In this document: in pieces, positions 33,508 to 44,088 of the stretch
Layout of the letters: each line of letters starts with the position of its first letter
How positions within the stretch are numbered: the stretch's first letter is position 1
Source: Plasmodiophora brassicae
Lineage: Eukaryota; Endomyxa; Phytomyxea; Plasmodiophorida; Plasmodiophoridae
DNA length: 64,000 bases
NCBI GenBank assembly: GCA_039704465.1
Contig: JASFAU010000019.1
Coordinates: forward strand, 372,001 to 436,000
Direction: 5' to 3'
Position numbers and translations under genes: made by a program
Notes under the pieces: model-generated
What the model was told of the DNA's origin: nothing
What the model saw: only the letters and a program-made list of their open reading frames with translations
Databases searched by the model: none

Positions 33508-33947
33508 CGCCTCCGACGAGTTCAGGTCGCTCCCGCAGCCCCAAAAAACCGAGTCGAAGCCATCGTTTTGTTTTGTTCAGTGAGCTGTCAGTCTGCCGGC
33601 GCCGCTGCCTGTGTAGGGTAGACCACACACGCAGGCGGGACCGCCCGTGGAGTAAGAACCGTAGCGTGTGTGCGCCAGCCGAAGTTGAAACAGCAGCTGT
33701 TCCGTACTCGTTGGCACCAGTGTCCGCGAACGGCGCCTATCTCGACACCCGACCCGACGCGAACCTTCTGCTGCAAAAACAGGCCAGCGTGCCGACCGTT
33801 GTGTGTTTTTGGTTCGGTCGCCCTGCGCCGCCGTCGTTTTGGGCATGTGAGGGCCGGGCCGATCCTATTTTGGGGTTCGGCGCAGAGTGGGCCGTGCGGG
33901 CGGGGCGCGATGACAGTCGCCCCGTCCCAGTGGCGGCGACGTGGCCA
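33508..33947. promoter_or_regulatory. Divergent promoter region
   Basis: 440 bp between the MYND gene (minus) and the ArfGAP-DENN gene (plus). The plus frame is open across most of it but starts with TTG, has no ATG before 33948, and shows no domain, so it is treated as leader. Confidence 0.45.
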
Positions 33948-36900
33948 ATGCTGCTGCAGCGGGCGCCGAGCGTCGCGGCCGTGCCGGTCGCCGGGCGCCG
34001 CACGTCCGAGGGGCGCGCGTCCCAGAAGCAGGTCCTGGCGAAGCTATGGCGCGAACTGGAGCGCCCCGGCAACGACGTCTGCGCCGACTGCGGCGCGCCC
34101 GACCCCGAATGGGCGTCCGTCAACCTCGGCGTCCTGCTCTGCAAGGCCTGCGTCGGCATGCACCGCGCCCTGGGCGTCCATGTCAGCGTCGTGCGCTCGA
34201 TCACGCTCGACCAGTGGGACGACGCCCTGCTCGCCAACATCCAGGCCGTCGGCAACCTGAAGGCCAACGAATTCTACGAACGCGACCTGCCGTCGTCCGC
34301 CAAGCTCAAACCGGGCGCCTCCACTGAGGAGCGCGCCGCGTTCATTCGCCGGAAATACGTCGACAAGGCGTTCACGTCCTCCCAAAGTCGGCGGTCATCC
34401 GATGAGCGCGTCGCATCGCCGGTCGTCGCTCGCGAACCGGCCATGCCCCTGCGCCTCGTCGACTACTTCCTGACCGTCGAACGCGGGTCGCGAACGTCGG
34501 ACGCGTCCGGGATGCATTTCCTGGAAAGCACGTACGACGCGAGGCTCGGCGATCGGTACCCTGCCGACGACCATGCTGATTTCCCGTTGCAGGCGGAATC
34601 CGTCTGCCCGTTTGCGTTCCCGGACGGCCTGCGGCTGTCGCTGCAGCAGTCGCCGCCGTCGCGCGTCGCGTTCTCGTTGACGTCGGCGCAGGGCGTCCGC
34701 CAGTTCGTCGTCGGGATTATGTTCTGGGAGCTCCTGTCGCCGATGGAGATTGTCGGCGAGCTCCGCCCCGGCGACGAATTCCCGGAACAGGCCACGTCGG
34801 TCTACACGCCTCGGTGCCTGCTGTTGATCTCGCACTGGCCGTTTCTGGTCACGTTCGAGCGCTGGCTGTCGGTCCTGTATCGCATATCGTTGTCGTCCGC
34901 GCCGCTTCCCCTGGAACGGTTCATCGGCAACTTTGTGTCCGAGGTGCCTGTGCCGCCTCCTGGCAAGATCGCCGTCCAGTTCTCGGTCGCCGACGTTACG
35001 ATCCGGCTGACGAGGCCGCCGCCCAATGCACTTCCGCTGGCGGACGTCCGGCTGTCGACGTTGTTCCAATGCCTGGACCTGAACAATGTCGTCGCGCTGT
35101 TCACGGCTGCGCTGACCGAGCAGAAGATTCTCCTGTGCAGCACCCAGAGCGCCGCCCTCGTCGACGTTGCCGAGTCGATCACCGCCCTGATTTTCCCTTT
35201 CTACTGGCAGGGCGTCTACGTGCCTGTCCTCCCTCGCCGGCTCGCCGAATTCATCCACTCGCCTGTCCCGTTTATCGCCGGCGTCTCCTCGGCGCTCCTT
35301 TCGGGGCCGCACGCGATCGACATCCCGTCGGACGTTCTCATCTTCAACCTGGACAGCAACGAGGTGCTGATGCCGGCGGCCGACACGTTGCCGCCGCTCC
35401 CTGACAAATCGTTGCGCAAGCTGCTCGACGGCCTGAGGCCCGTCATTGCTGGGCTCAGCGCGCCCAGGGACCTCGGCGCCGTCTACCCGTTCAGCGAACA
35501 CCTGCAGCCGATCGAGAAGTTCGGCGAGACCGGCCTGCTTGTCGACGAGAGTGGCACGTCCGCGAAGACCGCCGGCAATTCGATGTCGAAACCATCGCTG
35601 CTCCGTTTCATTCGTTCGCCGAAACGGGACCTGTCGGCACCGTCGGCCCCTGAGGGCAGCGACGGCCTCAAGGTCGATGCCGACATCGTTCGGGAGCAGT
35701 TCCTGCGGTTCATGGTCAAACTGTTCTGCCGGTACCGCCAGTTCATCGTCGCCGATGGCGATTGCCGCTTCGACCGGGCAACCGCCCTGCGTGACTGTCC
35801 CGATGGGCACCGGGCGCTGCTCGCCGCCGTCACCGAAACGCAAATGTTCGAGCGTTTCATTCGCGACCGGTGCCCGGTGTCGGATGGTGCCCGCGTGCCG
35901 GACGATGTGCGGTACTTCGACGAGGTGATCGTCGCCAAGCTGAACCGGTCGAACTTCCACAAGCACCGGTCGACGCCGTTCCTCGACGATACGTCGTCCG
36001 CGGTGACGACGACGTTCGTGGCCCCGCTGCCGAACCATGTCGGGATCCCCGACGACGCCGTCTACGAGTACGTCCAGTTCCCGAGGCTGAAGGCGTCCGC
36101 GTTCGGGGCGCCCCGTCACGTCGACGCGTTGATCAAGTCCACCGAGCAGCGCCGGGCCGTCGTGTCGACGCTGGCGCGACGCGTCAACAACGACCTGATG
36201 AAAGGTCGTGTGGCGCCCCAGTTCCAGTCCTGGGAGCGGATCCGTCGGGGCGCCCTCGCCATCCAGACCCGGTACCGCGGGTACCGCCTTCGTGCCCGGT
36301 TCAGCGCGTTACGCCGCTGCGCCGTGTTTATCGGCCAGCGCTGGCGTTTCGTCCGGCGACGTCGTGCAGCGTTCCTGGCCCAGTCCGCCCTGCACGTGTA
36401 CCTGTGTCGGGCACACCGGGCGCTTCTCGCTGTCGTCCGCTCTGCCCACGTCCTCACCGGCGCGCTCCAAACCTACAAGAGCGTCGTGCGGGCGCGCCTC
36501 GTCCAGGCGTCGGTCGTCACGCTTCAGGCCGCCGTCGCTTCCCTGGCCGAGATCGCCAAGCGGCACCGCGCCCTGCGCCTGATCGTTCGCGTCCAGTCGC
36601 ATCTGCGCATGCAGATCCAACGACGACGGTACCTGGTGATGCACGCGCGCGTCGTGTCCATCCAGGCGATCTGGCGTGGCATTCGCGTCCGTCGGCACCA
36701 GCTGTTCGTCATCCGGGAGGGCATCGCCTCGTGCCGCCTGCAGCTGAGCGACCTGTGGCGTCAGCTGGGATCCGACCTGCAGTACCGGTCGCAGTTCTGG
36801 ACGACGCTCGATGGACCCCCGTCGTACCTGTCCTGGATGATGCACATCGAGGAGGCCCATCGTCTGCAAGCCGAGGCAAGCGCGCTGTCGCCGGCGGCGA

Positions 36901-37403
36901 AAGCGTCGAACGCCGAGCGGCTTCGTGTGGAGAGGGCGCAGGTCTACGTCGCGCTGAAGAAGCGCACGCCGTCAGCGGATCGGGAGCGGCTCTTCGCGGC
37001 GGCCGGCCTGACCGGTGGCCATCGCAAGAAGCGTCTGTCCGAGCTGGTCTGGTCCAAGGCGGGTGACGAGGCGCTGAGCGCGTCGGTCGTCCTGACGGCG
37101 ATACCCGGCGGCGACCTGATGACGAGGCGCAAGCGCGAACGCGTTCGCAGCGCCCTGCACGCGACGACGATGAGCTCGCTGAAGGCCGTCGTGCGGTTGC
37201 AGACGCGCGTCGCCGTCCTCCGTGCCGAGGCGCGGGCCGCCGCGTCGCACAACGAGCGCCTGTCGATCCGGAACCAGATCCTGCTCCGGCAGGCCAGGCT
37301 GCTGGCGGCGAACGCCGCTCCTCGTACGCCGTCCCTGCCGGTCTCGTCGCTAGCTGATATCCTTCCCAGTCGAACCGGGTTTAAACCGCAATTCATTAAA
37401 TGA
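33948..37403 (+). CDS. ArfGAP-DENN-IQ multidomain trafficking regulator
   Basis: Intronless protein of 1151 residues; ATG 33948 is the first ATG of a frame open from 33573. An ArfGAP zinc finger sits at residues 45-68 (C-x2-C-x16-C-x2-C: CADCG...CKAC), followed by GMHRALG with the arginine-finger position, then HVSVVRSITLDQW. From about residue 167 (PLRLVDYFLTVER) a tripartite DENN module follows: cDENN hallmarks LLLISHWPFLVTFERWL and AALTEQKILLCS, then FPFYWQGVYVPVLP. From about 767 to 925 there is a run of IQ-like motifs (AIQTRYRGYRLRARF, VSIQAIWRGIRVRRHQ), likely calmodulin or light-chain sites. ArfGAPs stimulate GTP hydrolysis on Arf; DENN modules exchange nucleotide on Rabs. One chain could therefore switch off an Arf while switching on a Rab on a membrane. 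Both catalytic modules look intact. Confidence 0.85.
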   Translation: MLLQRAPSVAAVPVAGRRTSEGRASQKQVLAKLWRELERPGNDVCADCGAPDPEWASVNLGVLLCKACVGMHRALGVHVSVVRSITLDQWDDALLANIQAVGNLKANEFYERDLPSSAKLKPGASTEERAAFIRRKYVDKAFTSSQSRRSSDERVASPVVAREPAMPLRLVDYFLTVERGSRTSDASGMHFLESTYDARLGDRYPADDHADFPLQAESVCPFAFPDGLRLSLQQSPPSRVAFSLTSAQGVRQFVVGIMFWELLSPMEIVGELRPGDEFPEQATSVYTPRCLLLISHWPFLVTFERWLSVLYRISLSSAPLPLERFIGNFVSEVPVPPPGKIAVQFSVADVTIRLTRPPPNALPLADVRLSTLFQCLDLNNVVALFTAALTEQKILLCSTQSAALVDVAESITALIFPFYWQGVYVPVLPRRLAEFIHSPVPFIAGVSSALLSGPHAIDIPSDVLIFNLDSNEVLMPAADTLPPLPDKSLRKLLDGLRPVIAGLSAPRDLGAVYPFSEHLQPIEKFGETGLLVDESGTSAKTAGNSMSKPSLLRFIRSPKRDLSAPSAPEGSDGLKVDADIVREQFLRFMVKLFCRYRQFIVADGDCRFDRATALRDCPDGHRALLAAVTETQMFERFIRDRCPVSDGARVPDDVRYFDEVIVAKLNRSNFHKHRSTPFLDDTSSAVTTTFVAPLPNHVGIPDDAVYEYVQFPRLKASAFGAPRHVDALIKSTEQRRAVVSTLARRVNNDLMKGRVAPQFQSWERIRRGALAIQTRYRGYRLRARFSALRRCAVFIGQRWRFVRRRRAAFLAQSALHVYLCRAHRALLAVVRSAHVLTGALQTYKSVVRARLVQASVVTLQAAVASLAEIAKRHRALRLIVRVQSHLRMQIQRRRYLVMHARVVSIQAIWRGIRVRRHQLFVIREGIASCRLQLSDLWRQLGSDLQYRSQFWTTLDGPPSYLSWMMHIEEAHRLQAEASALSPAAKASNAERLRVERAQVYVALKKRTPSADRERLFAAAGLTGGHRKKRLSELVWSKAGDEALSASVVLTAIPGGDLMTRRKRERVRSALHATTMSSLKAVVRLQTRVAVLRAEARAAASHNERLSIRNQILLRQARLLAANAAPRTPSLPVSSLADILPSRTGFKPQFIK

Positions 37404-37537
37404 TGCCTACGGTAGATCGTTGGGGCGCAACGGCGCCCGTCCAGCCTTCTCGCTCGTGGCGATCTCCATCACCCTTCGCGTAGTCGGCTGCTCTACGCCG
37501 AAGCGAGAGACGGGGGGAGGGGGCGCGAATACGCGTA
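37404..37537. other. Convergent 3' gap
   Basis: Between the ArfGAP-DENN gene and the ABC-F gene; nothing recognised. Confidence 0.4.
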
Positions 37538-39716
37538 TCAGGGCTTGTAGACGTTGTCGATCGACTTGACGGGGTGGAGACCGGCGCCGCGCACGTCGTA
37601 GATCGCAGAGCACTGCAGGGACTTGATGAAGAAGATGTCGTGCGAAATGACGACGACGGCGCCCGTGTACTCCTGCAGGCACTCGATCAGGGCGTCGATC
37701 GCGTCCAGGTCCAGGTGGTTCACAGGCTGTGCACACGAGACCCCCGTTTCAGGATGCTTCGCCGGGTACGACAATGCCCGACAGGCGTACCTCATCGAGG
37801 AAAACGGCATGCGGATGCTCGAGGGCCAGGCACGAGAACGCCAGGCGCACCGTTTGGCCACCGGACAGGGCGCGAACCGGCTGCTGAGCCTGGTCGGCCA
37901 GATGGAAGGCGCCCAGCGCCGCGTACGCGTCCTGCTTGGACAGCGACGGGAACCGCCGTTTGACGTATTCGAGGCAGGTGTCGTGAACGCCTCGAGCCAC
38001 GTCCACGAAATGCTGCTCAAAGTACGAGATCGTGGCTTGCGGGTGCGTTCGAATCGTGCCGGACGTGGGCGCGATCCGCCCCACCATCAGGTTCATCAGC
38101 GTCGACTTGCCCTGGCCGTTGCGGCCGATAATCGCGATACGCGCGCCCTGGGCCACCGCCAGCGTGACGTTGGTCAGCGTCGGCGGCAGGCTGGGATCGT
38201 ACGCGAACGACACGTTGCCAACGTCGATGATCGGTCCAGGTGAACGCAGCGCCGACGGCTCGGGCAGCCTCCAGACGAGGGCCTGCTCGTGGAACTCCTC
38301 CTCGACATCGCCCCGCCTGCTGTGATGCCACCCGACCCGGTCCCGGTTCAGCTTGAACCGATGCCCGAGTTGGTTCGTTTCAACACCAAGCCGTTCGCTC
38401 AGTTTCTGGCAACGTCGATAGCGCGCGTCAGCATGCTTGTCACCGATGGGCGACACGGTTCCGTACCTTGTGGCGAGACGCGGCTTGCTTGAGGTGTTTG
38501 TCATCGCCTGACCGGGATGCTCGCGTGCGTTCCGCTTGTATGCTGGCCTGCATCTTGCTGCGTTTCTTGTCCAACGCGCTGCGTTGCGTCGCACGATGCA
38601 GGCGCTGCTCCTCGCGCGTCTCCACGAACGTTTCGTAGTCGCCGGCGTACAGCGTCAGCTTGCAATTCTGCAGGTGCAGGACGTAGTCGATGCCGTCGAG
38701 GAAGTTCCGATCGTGTGACACGATCACGATCGTCATGTCGGTCAGCCTGGCGATGTACCGTTTCAGCCAGAGGATCCCGGAGATGTCCAGGTGGTTGGTG
38801 GGCTCGTCGAGAAGCAGGATCTGCGGCTCGATGTAGACAGCCATGGCGAGCGCCACACGAATGCGCCACCCGCCCGACAGCTGTCGCAGCTTCCGGTCGA
38901 ACGTGGACCGATCGAACCCGAGCGATGCCAGCGCCTTCTCGGCCTTGACCCGGTAGACGGAACGGTCCTCGACCTGCGACTGAAGCGCCACCAGCAGCGC
39001 CTGCATCTCGTCCACCAGCGATGGATCGCCATCTGACGAGCGCCGGTCAGGATTGCAACGACGACGACATCACGTGTGTACACACCGATCAGATCGAACT
39101 TGGACAGATCGGACTGCAGAGCGACAAGCTTGCCGCGCGCTCGGTACCCTCGCTCCCCGGTTGTCTTCGACACGACCTGCTCGGCATCGCCGATGCGCTC
39201 CAGCATGGTCTCCCGTTTGATCGCGCGCAACGCGCCCACGTCGTTGGCTTCGAGGGCCGCCGCGAGGGCATCGATCCGCGACAGCGTTGTCGCCGTCGCG
39301 AAGTCGGCGGACAGAACCAGGTCGATCACGGTCGCGTCGAGATGCTCCTCGGATTCCAGCTGGTCGACGTAGAAGATCGAGCAGTCGCTGGGCACGCCCG
39401 GCAACCACCGGTACGCGATGCTCTTCAGCAGCAGCGATTTGCCTGGACGCACACACGACATGCGTTACACGAGCTGACGTTCGTGAATGACGCCAGCGCG
39501 TGTACCGGTCCCATTGCGCCCGAACAGCCCATACCGCATGCCCTGGAACAGCTGCAAATGCGCTTCGACCAGCAGGTCGCGGCCCCCGATGGAAAGGCTG
39601 ACCGCGTGCAGGTCCAGGTCGGACGATGTCGCCGCGGAATCAGCGACGTGGAACCGCGACGGCTGCGTGCTGCCCTGGAACCCGGCGGGCGGCCCGGGCC
39701 GACGACCGATCGTCAT
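37538..39716 (-). CDS. ABC-F family ATPase (GCN20/ABCF-like)
   Basis: Soluble twin-ATPase of the ABC-F class, which act on ribosomes in translation control. ATG 39716 opens MTIGRRPGPPAGFQG. NBD1: VSLSIGGRDLLVEAHLQLF, P-loop GRNGTGKS split by a 50-60-nt intron inside the final Gly codon, signature LSGGWRIRVALAMA, Walker B ILLLDEPTNHLD, H-loop IVSHDRNFLDG. A basic, coiled linker follows (EEQRLHRATQRSALDKKRSK). NBD2: VSFAYDPSLPPTLTNVTLAV, Walker A GRNGQGKSTLMNL, signature ALSGGQTVRLAFSC, Walker B AVFLDEPVNHLDLDAID (rebuilt across an intron) and VVVISHDIFFIKSL. There are no membrane segments. About four introns are needed. All ATPase motifs are present. Confidence 0.9.
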
Positions 39717-40104
39717 CCGCCACCCGACCCGCTAACTTGAACTTGACGTGTGGCGATGGACTGACTGACTGGGTGTAGGAGGCAGGCAGGCAGGCCCCCC
39801 ACAAAAGAAGAAGCTGCGTGGTGCGTCAGTGCGTTCGTCAACTGAAACTGCGTGGTTTGGTCCGATTGCGCGCCGATCGACGAACCCATGGGCGCAGATT
39901 ACAAAGGCAATGGACGCACTTTAGGAACGTAGTGAGAACTGGCGCAGAGTATCGAGCCCGTTGGGACTTATAGGACGTCCGGGAGCAAGTCGCCGTCACT
40001 TGGTCCTACCCCAAGGCCGATTTGCCAGTGCCATCCCAGGCGGGCACGTTAGGCCCAGATTTTTATTTCTGGCACATACATCGTAGTTCAACCGATCCGG
40101 CGAA
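39717..40104. other. Divergent intergenic region
   Basis: Between the ABC-F gene (minus) and the secreted protein gene (plus), so it should hold both promoters. It includes a small run of GGCAGGCAGGCA-type repeats near 39780. No gene. Confidence 0.5.
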
Positions 40105-41952
40105 ATGTTGCGAGTGGTGGAGGTGGCTTCATTCCGAATGGCGTCCGTTCGCGTGATCGTCGCCTTCCTTGCGTCCAGCCTGGTGGCACTTGGGCATGCG
40201 GTTCACTCAGACGGCAACCCAGCTCATAATTGCCTCAAGAGTCGCCTTACAGTCGACCTGGCGCCAATGCTCCTGTCGAACCTTGACAACTCCGACGTGT
40301 GGAACGTGACGCAATTGTCGAGCAACCTGACCATGTCTGCTTACGCTCGGGACGCTTTGGGCATCCGACGCCAGTGGGAAATGCTGTTCAAACCGGAAGC
40401 CAGCCAGGAATCGCTCCTGTCGTTCTTTGAGAGTTCCCAGGGCTTGGACCAACTTCGCAACTACGTACCAGAGGAATGGGCTCGCGGAAATCTCCATCGC
40501 CGGGTGCCGCTGCGTCCCCAGATCCTGCTCCTCGATCACCTGTTCGACTTTGACCATGATGGTTCTCCGGGCCATTTCGAGATGATTCTCAAGACACTTG
40601 CGGTCGATTGGCGATTGGCTGACGGGTATGCCCTCGGCGTTGCCGTACGCCACACATCGGAAGAGTACGACGACGTCCAGCACCGGAAACGAGCTCTAAA
40701 CGCAGTTCAGTTCCTTCTGGAACGTCGTGTCACATTCCTTAATGACGACGGGTGTGATGGTTACGCGGCGTCAGCGTCCGAACGAATTGCTGCGTCTCGC
40801 GAATTCCCCGTCCTGTATGACGAACGAGATGAAATTACGTCTGTCTTGTTGAAGCTGCTTCCTGAACGCGACCGCAACCTTGTGCGGATGGCCCTATCGG
40901 GCCTGGCGTCCTGCGATATCGAGAATCAGATTGAGGACCCGGATCAAACCGTAAACCTTGACCTATTGAGGGTCCTGGTAGCACACGGAATGGAGATTAA
41001 CGAGCCTCGTCCAGAAGGCGACCACACACCACGGCCAGATAGCGCACTGCTGGAAGCTGCGGTCTTCGACGGTGATTATCGTGCGGCCAACCTGCTCATA
41101 ACGCTGGGTGCTGGTGTGATTTTTGACAACCCGTCTTCCAGACCAGGCCAGAACCCTTGCGGCATCGACGAAGTGTGCACATTCGCGGAACACATAATGA
41201 CGTTTGATCCTTATTCCCAGGACATGGAAGTACCCTACATTATCCTCGCTGGCCAATTTGAGCCGTGGAGGCAGCGTTTGGGACTTGCTGGAGTAAACAA
41301 ACCGGTCCTGCTGGAAACCTGTTTGAAGGCCCTTCGTCGACGATTCGGTGTGGAGTTTGACGAGCATGATTTCAAGCGCCGCATTCTTGTCTACGCGATG
41401 GGCGATGAAATCGAACCAGAATTCTCTTTTGAGCAGCTGCTGGGCATTTTCGACGATGACACAGTGATCCTCAGTGGCGCGGGTGTCTCCGCTCTCACCA
41501 CTTTCGACGACTGCGACGTTGACGATCCCGTCAGCGTCTTGAATCGCCTAGCGCGACACGCCACCGACGCCCAGGTCCAGGCCGCCCTGCGTCACGTTAG
41601 CACAGACGGGCACTCGATCTTCCATAAGAAATGCATGACGGGCGACATCGTCAGATGGATCCTGCGCCGTTCATCAAGCAGGGACTGGGTCTGGGACGCT
41701 CTGCAACTCCGCTCAACGCGCTCCGGGCCAGATTCGGGCGCTTCCTGTATGGAACTCTGGATGCGTGGATCACGAGACAACCCTGACGTCATCCCCTCCA
41801 TCCTGAGAGAGCTGACGTCGGCTGCCGACGGGACCATGTCTGCGTACCAGATCGCGATGTTGGCCTGCGGGGGCAGTCGTCAAGGCGAAGCCACCTTTCT
41901 GTCGTGGTTACGTCGGACTCGTCAAAGGCAACGAGTGGTTGGGGGTGAGTAA
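40105..41952 (+). CDS. Large secreted protein with possible ankyrin-like region
   Basis: Single open frame of 615 residues. ATG 40105 is first, but ATG 40138 begins a clean signal peptide (MASVRVIVAFLASSLVALGH) and is likely the true start, giving 604 residues. No further membrane segment. The middle (about residues 285-345) has an ankyrin-like helical pair: NLDLLRVLVAHGMEINEP and ALLEAAVFDGDYRAANLLI. The rest shows no family I recognise. The stop lies inside GGTGAGTAA, a strong donor-like sequence, so a further 3' exon is possible. The gene lies in a block with other secreted ankyrin proteins but is not obviously a close relative. Confidence 0.65.
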   Translation: MLRVVEVASFRMASVRVIVAFLASSLVALGHAVHSDGNPAHNCLKSRLTVDLAPMLLSNLDNSDVWNVTQLSSNLTMSAYARDALGIRRQWEMLFKPEASQESLLSFFESSQGLDQLRNYVPEEWARGNLHRRVPLRPQILLLDHLFDFDHDGSPGHFEMILKTLAVDWRLADGYALGVAVRHTSEEYDDVQHRKRALNAVQFLLERRVTFLNDDGCDGYAASASERIAASREFPVLYDERDEITSVLLKLLPERDRNLVRMALSGLASCDIENQIEDPDQTVNLDLLRVLVAHGMEINEPRPEGDHTPRPDSALLEAAVFDGDYRAANLLITLGAGVIFDNPSSRPGQNPCGIDEVCTFAEHIMTFDPYSQDMEVPYIILAGQFEPWRQRLGLAGVNKPVLLETCLKALRRRFGVEFDEHDFKRRILVYAMGDEIEPEFSFEQLLGIFDDDTVILSGAGVSALTTFDDCDVDDPVSVLNRLARHATDAQVQAALRHVSTDGHSIFHKKCMTGDIVRWILRRSSSRDWVWDALQLRSTRSGPDSGASCMELWMRGSRDNPDVIPSILRELTSAADGTMSAYQIAMLACGGSRQGEATFLSWLRRTRQRQRVVGGE

Positions 41953-42296
41953 AAGAATCCTGCGAATCGAAATACACCCAATCATTACGAACAATCGCAT
42001 ACGTCCGCGTAAGGAACCGGTGACCCTCTCATGTTGGCCCAGATCGACGACGCCCAGCTGGTCGGGCCCACCCCGCTGAACTTGTGCGAGTCGCTTGCCG
42101 GGGCAGCGGCGGCAAAACCCAGAGGACGCCCACCCGCGCAGGGTAGTTCGCCCCCCGTCGTCTGTGTGGGGGCCGTGTTCGCCTTTTTGTGGTCGGTGTG
42201 GAAAATAATGGGGTCACCGCGTCAAAAGTCCATCACGGGCAGCGGGCCGGTTGTGGTGTGTGCTGGTGGTGGCCGTCGTTTGGTGATTTGGGCGGA
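41953..42296. other. Intergenic, upstream of cytochrome c1
   Basis: Presumed cytochrome c1 promoter. The longer cytochrome frame runs into this region but has no targeting-like or conserved sequence before 42297. Confidence 0.5.
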
Positions 42297-43263
42297 ATGT
42301 CGTTCGCAGGGCGCGTGTGGCGGGCGATCCGGCCGCGGGGCGAGGCGGCGTGGTACGGGGCCGGGGCGGCGTGCCTGACGGGCGTGTCGGCGGCGCTGGC
42401 GACGACGACGGCGCTGGCGGACGACCAGCTGCACCCGCCGCACTACCCGTGGGATCACAGCGGGCCGCTCGACGCGTTCGACATGGGCAGCGTGCGCCGC
42501 GGGTTCCAGGTCTACAAGCAGGTGTGCTCCGCGTGCCACTCGCTGAACCGGGTCGCGTTCCGCAACCTGGTGGGCAACACGCACACGGAGGACGAGGCGA
42601 AGGCGCTGGCCGAGGACGTCGAGATCGAGGACGGCCCGGATGAGAACGGCGACATGTTCATGCGGCCCGGTACCGCCCGGGTGTGCCGTCGGGTTGGCGT
42701 CCGCCGTCTGTCTGACGTCTGTCTACGCAGGACGGCTGTCCGATTACTTCCCGGCGCCGTACCCGAACGCGGAAGCGGCCAAGGCGGCGAACAACGGCGC
42801 GCAGCCGCCCGACCTGTCCCTGATGGGCAAGGCGCGCCACGGCGGCGCCGATTACATCTTCGCGCTGCTGACGGGCTACAAGGACCCGCCGGCCGGCGTC
42901 GTCCTCCGCGAGGGCCTCAGCTTCAACCCGTACTTCCCCGGCGGGGCCATCTCCATGGCCCAGCCGCTGTACGACGAGAGCGTCGAGTACACGGACGGGA
43001 CGCCGAACCACCTGTCGCAGATCGCAAAGGTCGCCGGGCACGTTGCCCATTTGTTACGCCAACCGGCCCCGACGCCCACGACGCTGCTGTCATAGGATGT
43101 CACCACGTTCCTGATGTGGACGGCCGAACCCGAGCAGGACGAGCGCAAGAAGATGGGCTGCAAGGTCATCGTCGCGCTGGTGTTCACCGCCCTCGCCACC
43201 GGGTACTACAAGCGCTTCCGGTACGCGATCTACAAGAATCGCCGCATCACGTACACGAACTGA
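42297..43263 (+). CDS. CYT1: Cytochrome c1, haem subunit of mitochondrial complex III
   Basis: Passes electrons from the Rieske protein to cytochrome c in the bc1 complex of the inner mitochondrial membrane. ATG 42297 opens [20 protein letters not shown], a basic leader fit for mitochondrial import. The mature start is [20 protein letters not shown]. The haem site is CSACH in the canonical CxxCH form. Further on are [20 protein letters not shown], then after an intron [20 protein letters not shown] and the axial-Met region [20 protein letters not shown]. Another intron joins HLSQIAK to [20 protein letters not shown]. The C-terminal membrane anchor is [15 protein letters not shown], followed by the basic tail. 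Two short introns are needed, near 42670-42730 and 43030-43095. Complete gene. Confidence 0.92.
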
Positions 43264-43448
43264 TTATAAACCCTGCGGGTTGGCCCGCGGGTCGCCCCCC
43301 TCCATCTCTCTGTGTCGGCTCGCTGGCCACATATGGACCATGCTATAACGACGCGCGCTGTCCTATCGTGCCACGATTGTGAGGCGGGACGCGATCGAAC
43401 ACGGATTGGAGGTGGGCATCGCCCCCCGGTTTACGAAACGGCGCGCGC

Positions 43449-43972
43449 CTACCCGACACGGTCCCTGGGGATCAGGCGCAGCTTCGTCCCATGCTTCAGG
43501 AACACGCTGCCTGTGACCGAAGCAAAGAGACCGGGTGTCACCGACCTGGCCGGATCGCGCACGGGAATCGCCGGCACCGACCTGCGGTCTGCTTGCTCTG
43601 AACGCCAACGCCGTCCTCCGTGATGATCGCGCTGGTCTCGAACGGCACCTTGAACTGCCCATTCCGAGATTAGCGCATGGACGGTACCACTGAGCACAGC
43701 AACATGGGTACCTCTTCGGCAACGTACTTCACGACGGCAGTGAACGGTGCCTGCTCCGGGACGCTGACCCTGCAGAGACATCTATCAGGAACCAGAACAC
43801 ACACGGGCGACGTCAACGCGGCGACTGTACACGCGGAACGGCAGTTTCGGATCGGACGCGAGCACGATCTTGAACGTCACCTTCTTCGACCTGCACGGGG
43901 CACACGCAAGCACACAATCAGAGCGTCGGCAGTCGCTGGGCGGGCCCGTCGGCCAGCAACGACTAACGTCAT
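43449..43972 (-). CDS. UFM1: Ubiquitin-fold modifier 1 (UFM1)
   Basis: Small protein modifier conjugated to targets by the UBA5-UFC1-UFL1 cascade, mainly acting at ER-bound ribosomes. Splicing four short introns gives 85 residues. Exon 1 is ATGAC only (start 43972). Then come [20 protein letters not shown] and [19 protein letters not shown], joined at a GTACAG donor. Next are [19 protein letters not shown] and [19 protein letters not shown], then the stop at 43449. The match to the family is near full-length. Unusually, the frame ends right at the conjugating Gly, whereas many family members carry two or more extra residues that a UFSP protease removes. The tiny first exon is inferred from the need for an ATG. 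It lies 116 bp downstream of, and on the same strand as, the RCC1/UBA/SPRY giant gene. Confidence 0.85.
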
Positions 43973-44088
43973 CGGTGTCGACGGGTGGCGCGCGCGCCTG
44001 CGGACTGCGCGCCGCAGACACAGCCGGGCTGCAGCGCGCCACGGGGGAACGCGCTCCATGATGTTACACACAGAGTATAGTGGACCGT

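Noticed and set aside
32369..33583. 404-codon plus-strand open frame
   Set aside because: Antisense of the MYND gene, whose strand shows conserved zinc ligands and consistent splicing; the plus product has no features and a non-ATG start.
33573..33947. N-terminal extension of the ArfGAP-DENN protein
   Set aside because: Frame begins with TTG, has no ATG before 33948 and no conserved sequence; probably leader/promoter.
34395..36119. 574-codon minus-strand open frame
   Set aside because: Antisense shadow of the ArfGAP-DENN gene; Arg/Gln/Asp/Glu-rich low-complexity product typical of GC-rich antisense frames, no domain.
35870..37066. 398-codon plus frame rich in Pro/Arg
   Set aside because: Out-of-frame shadow within the ArfGAP-DENN-IQ gene.
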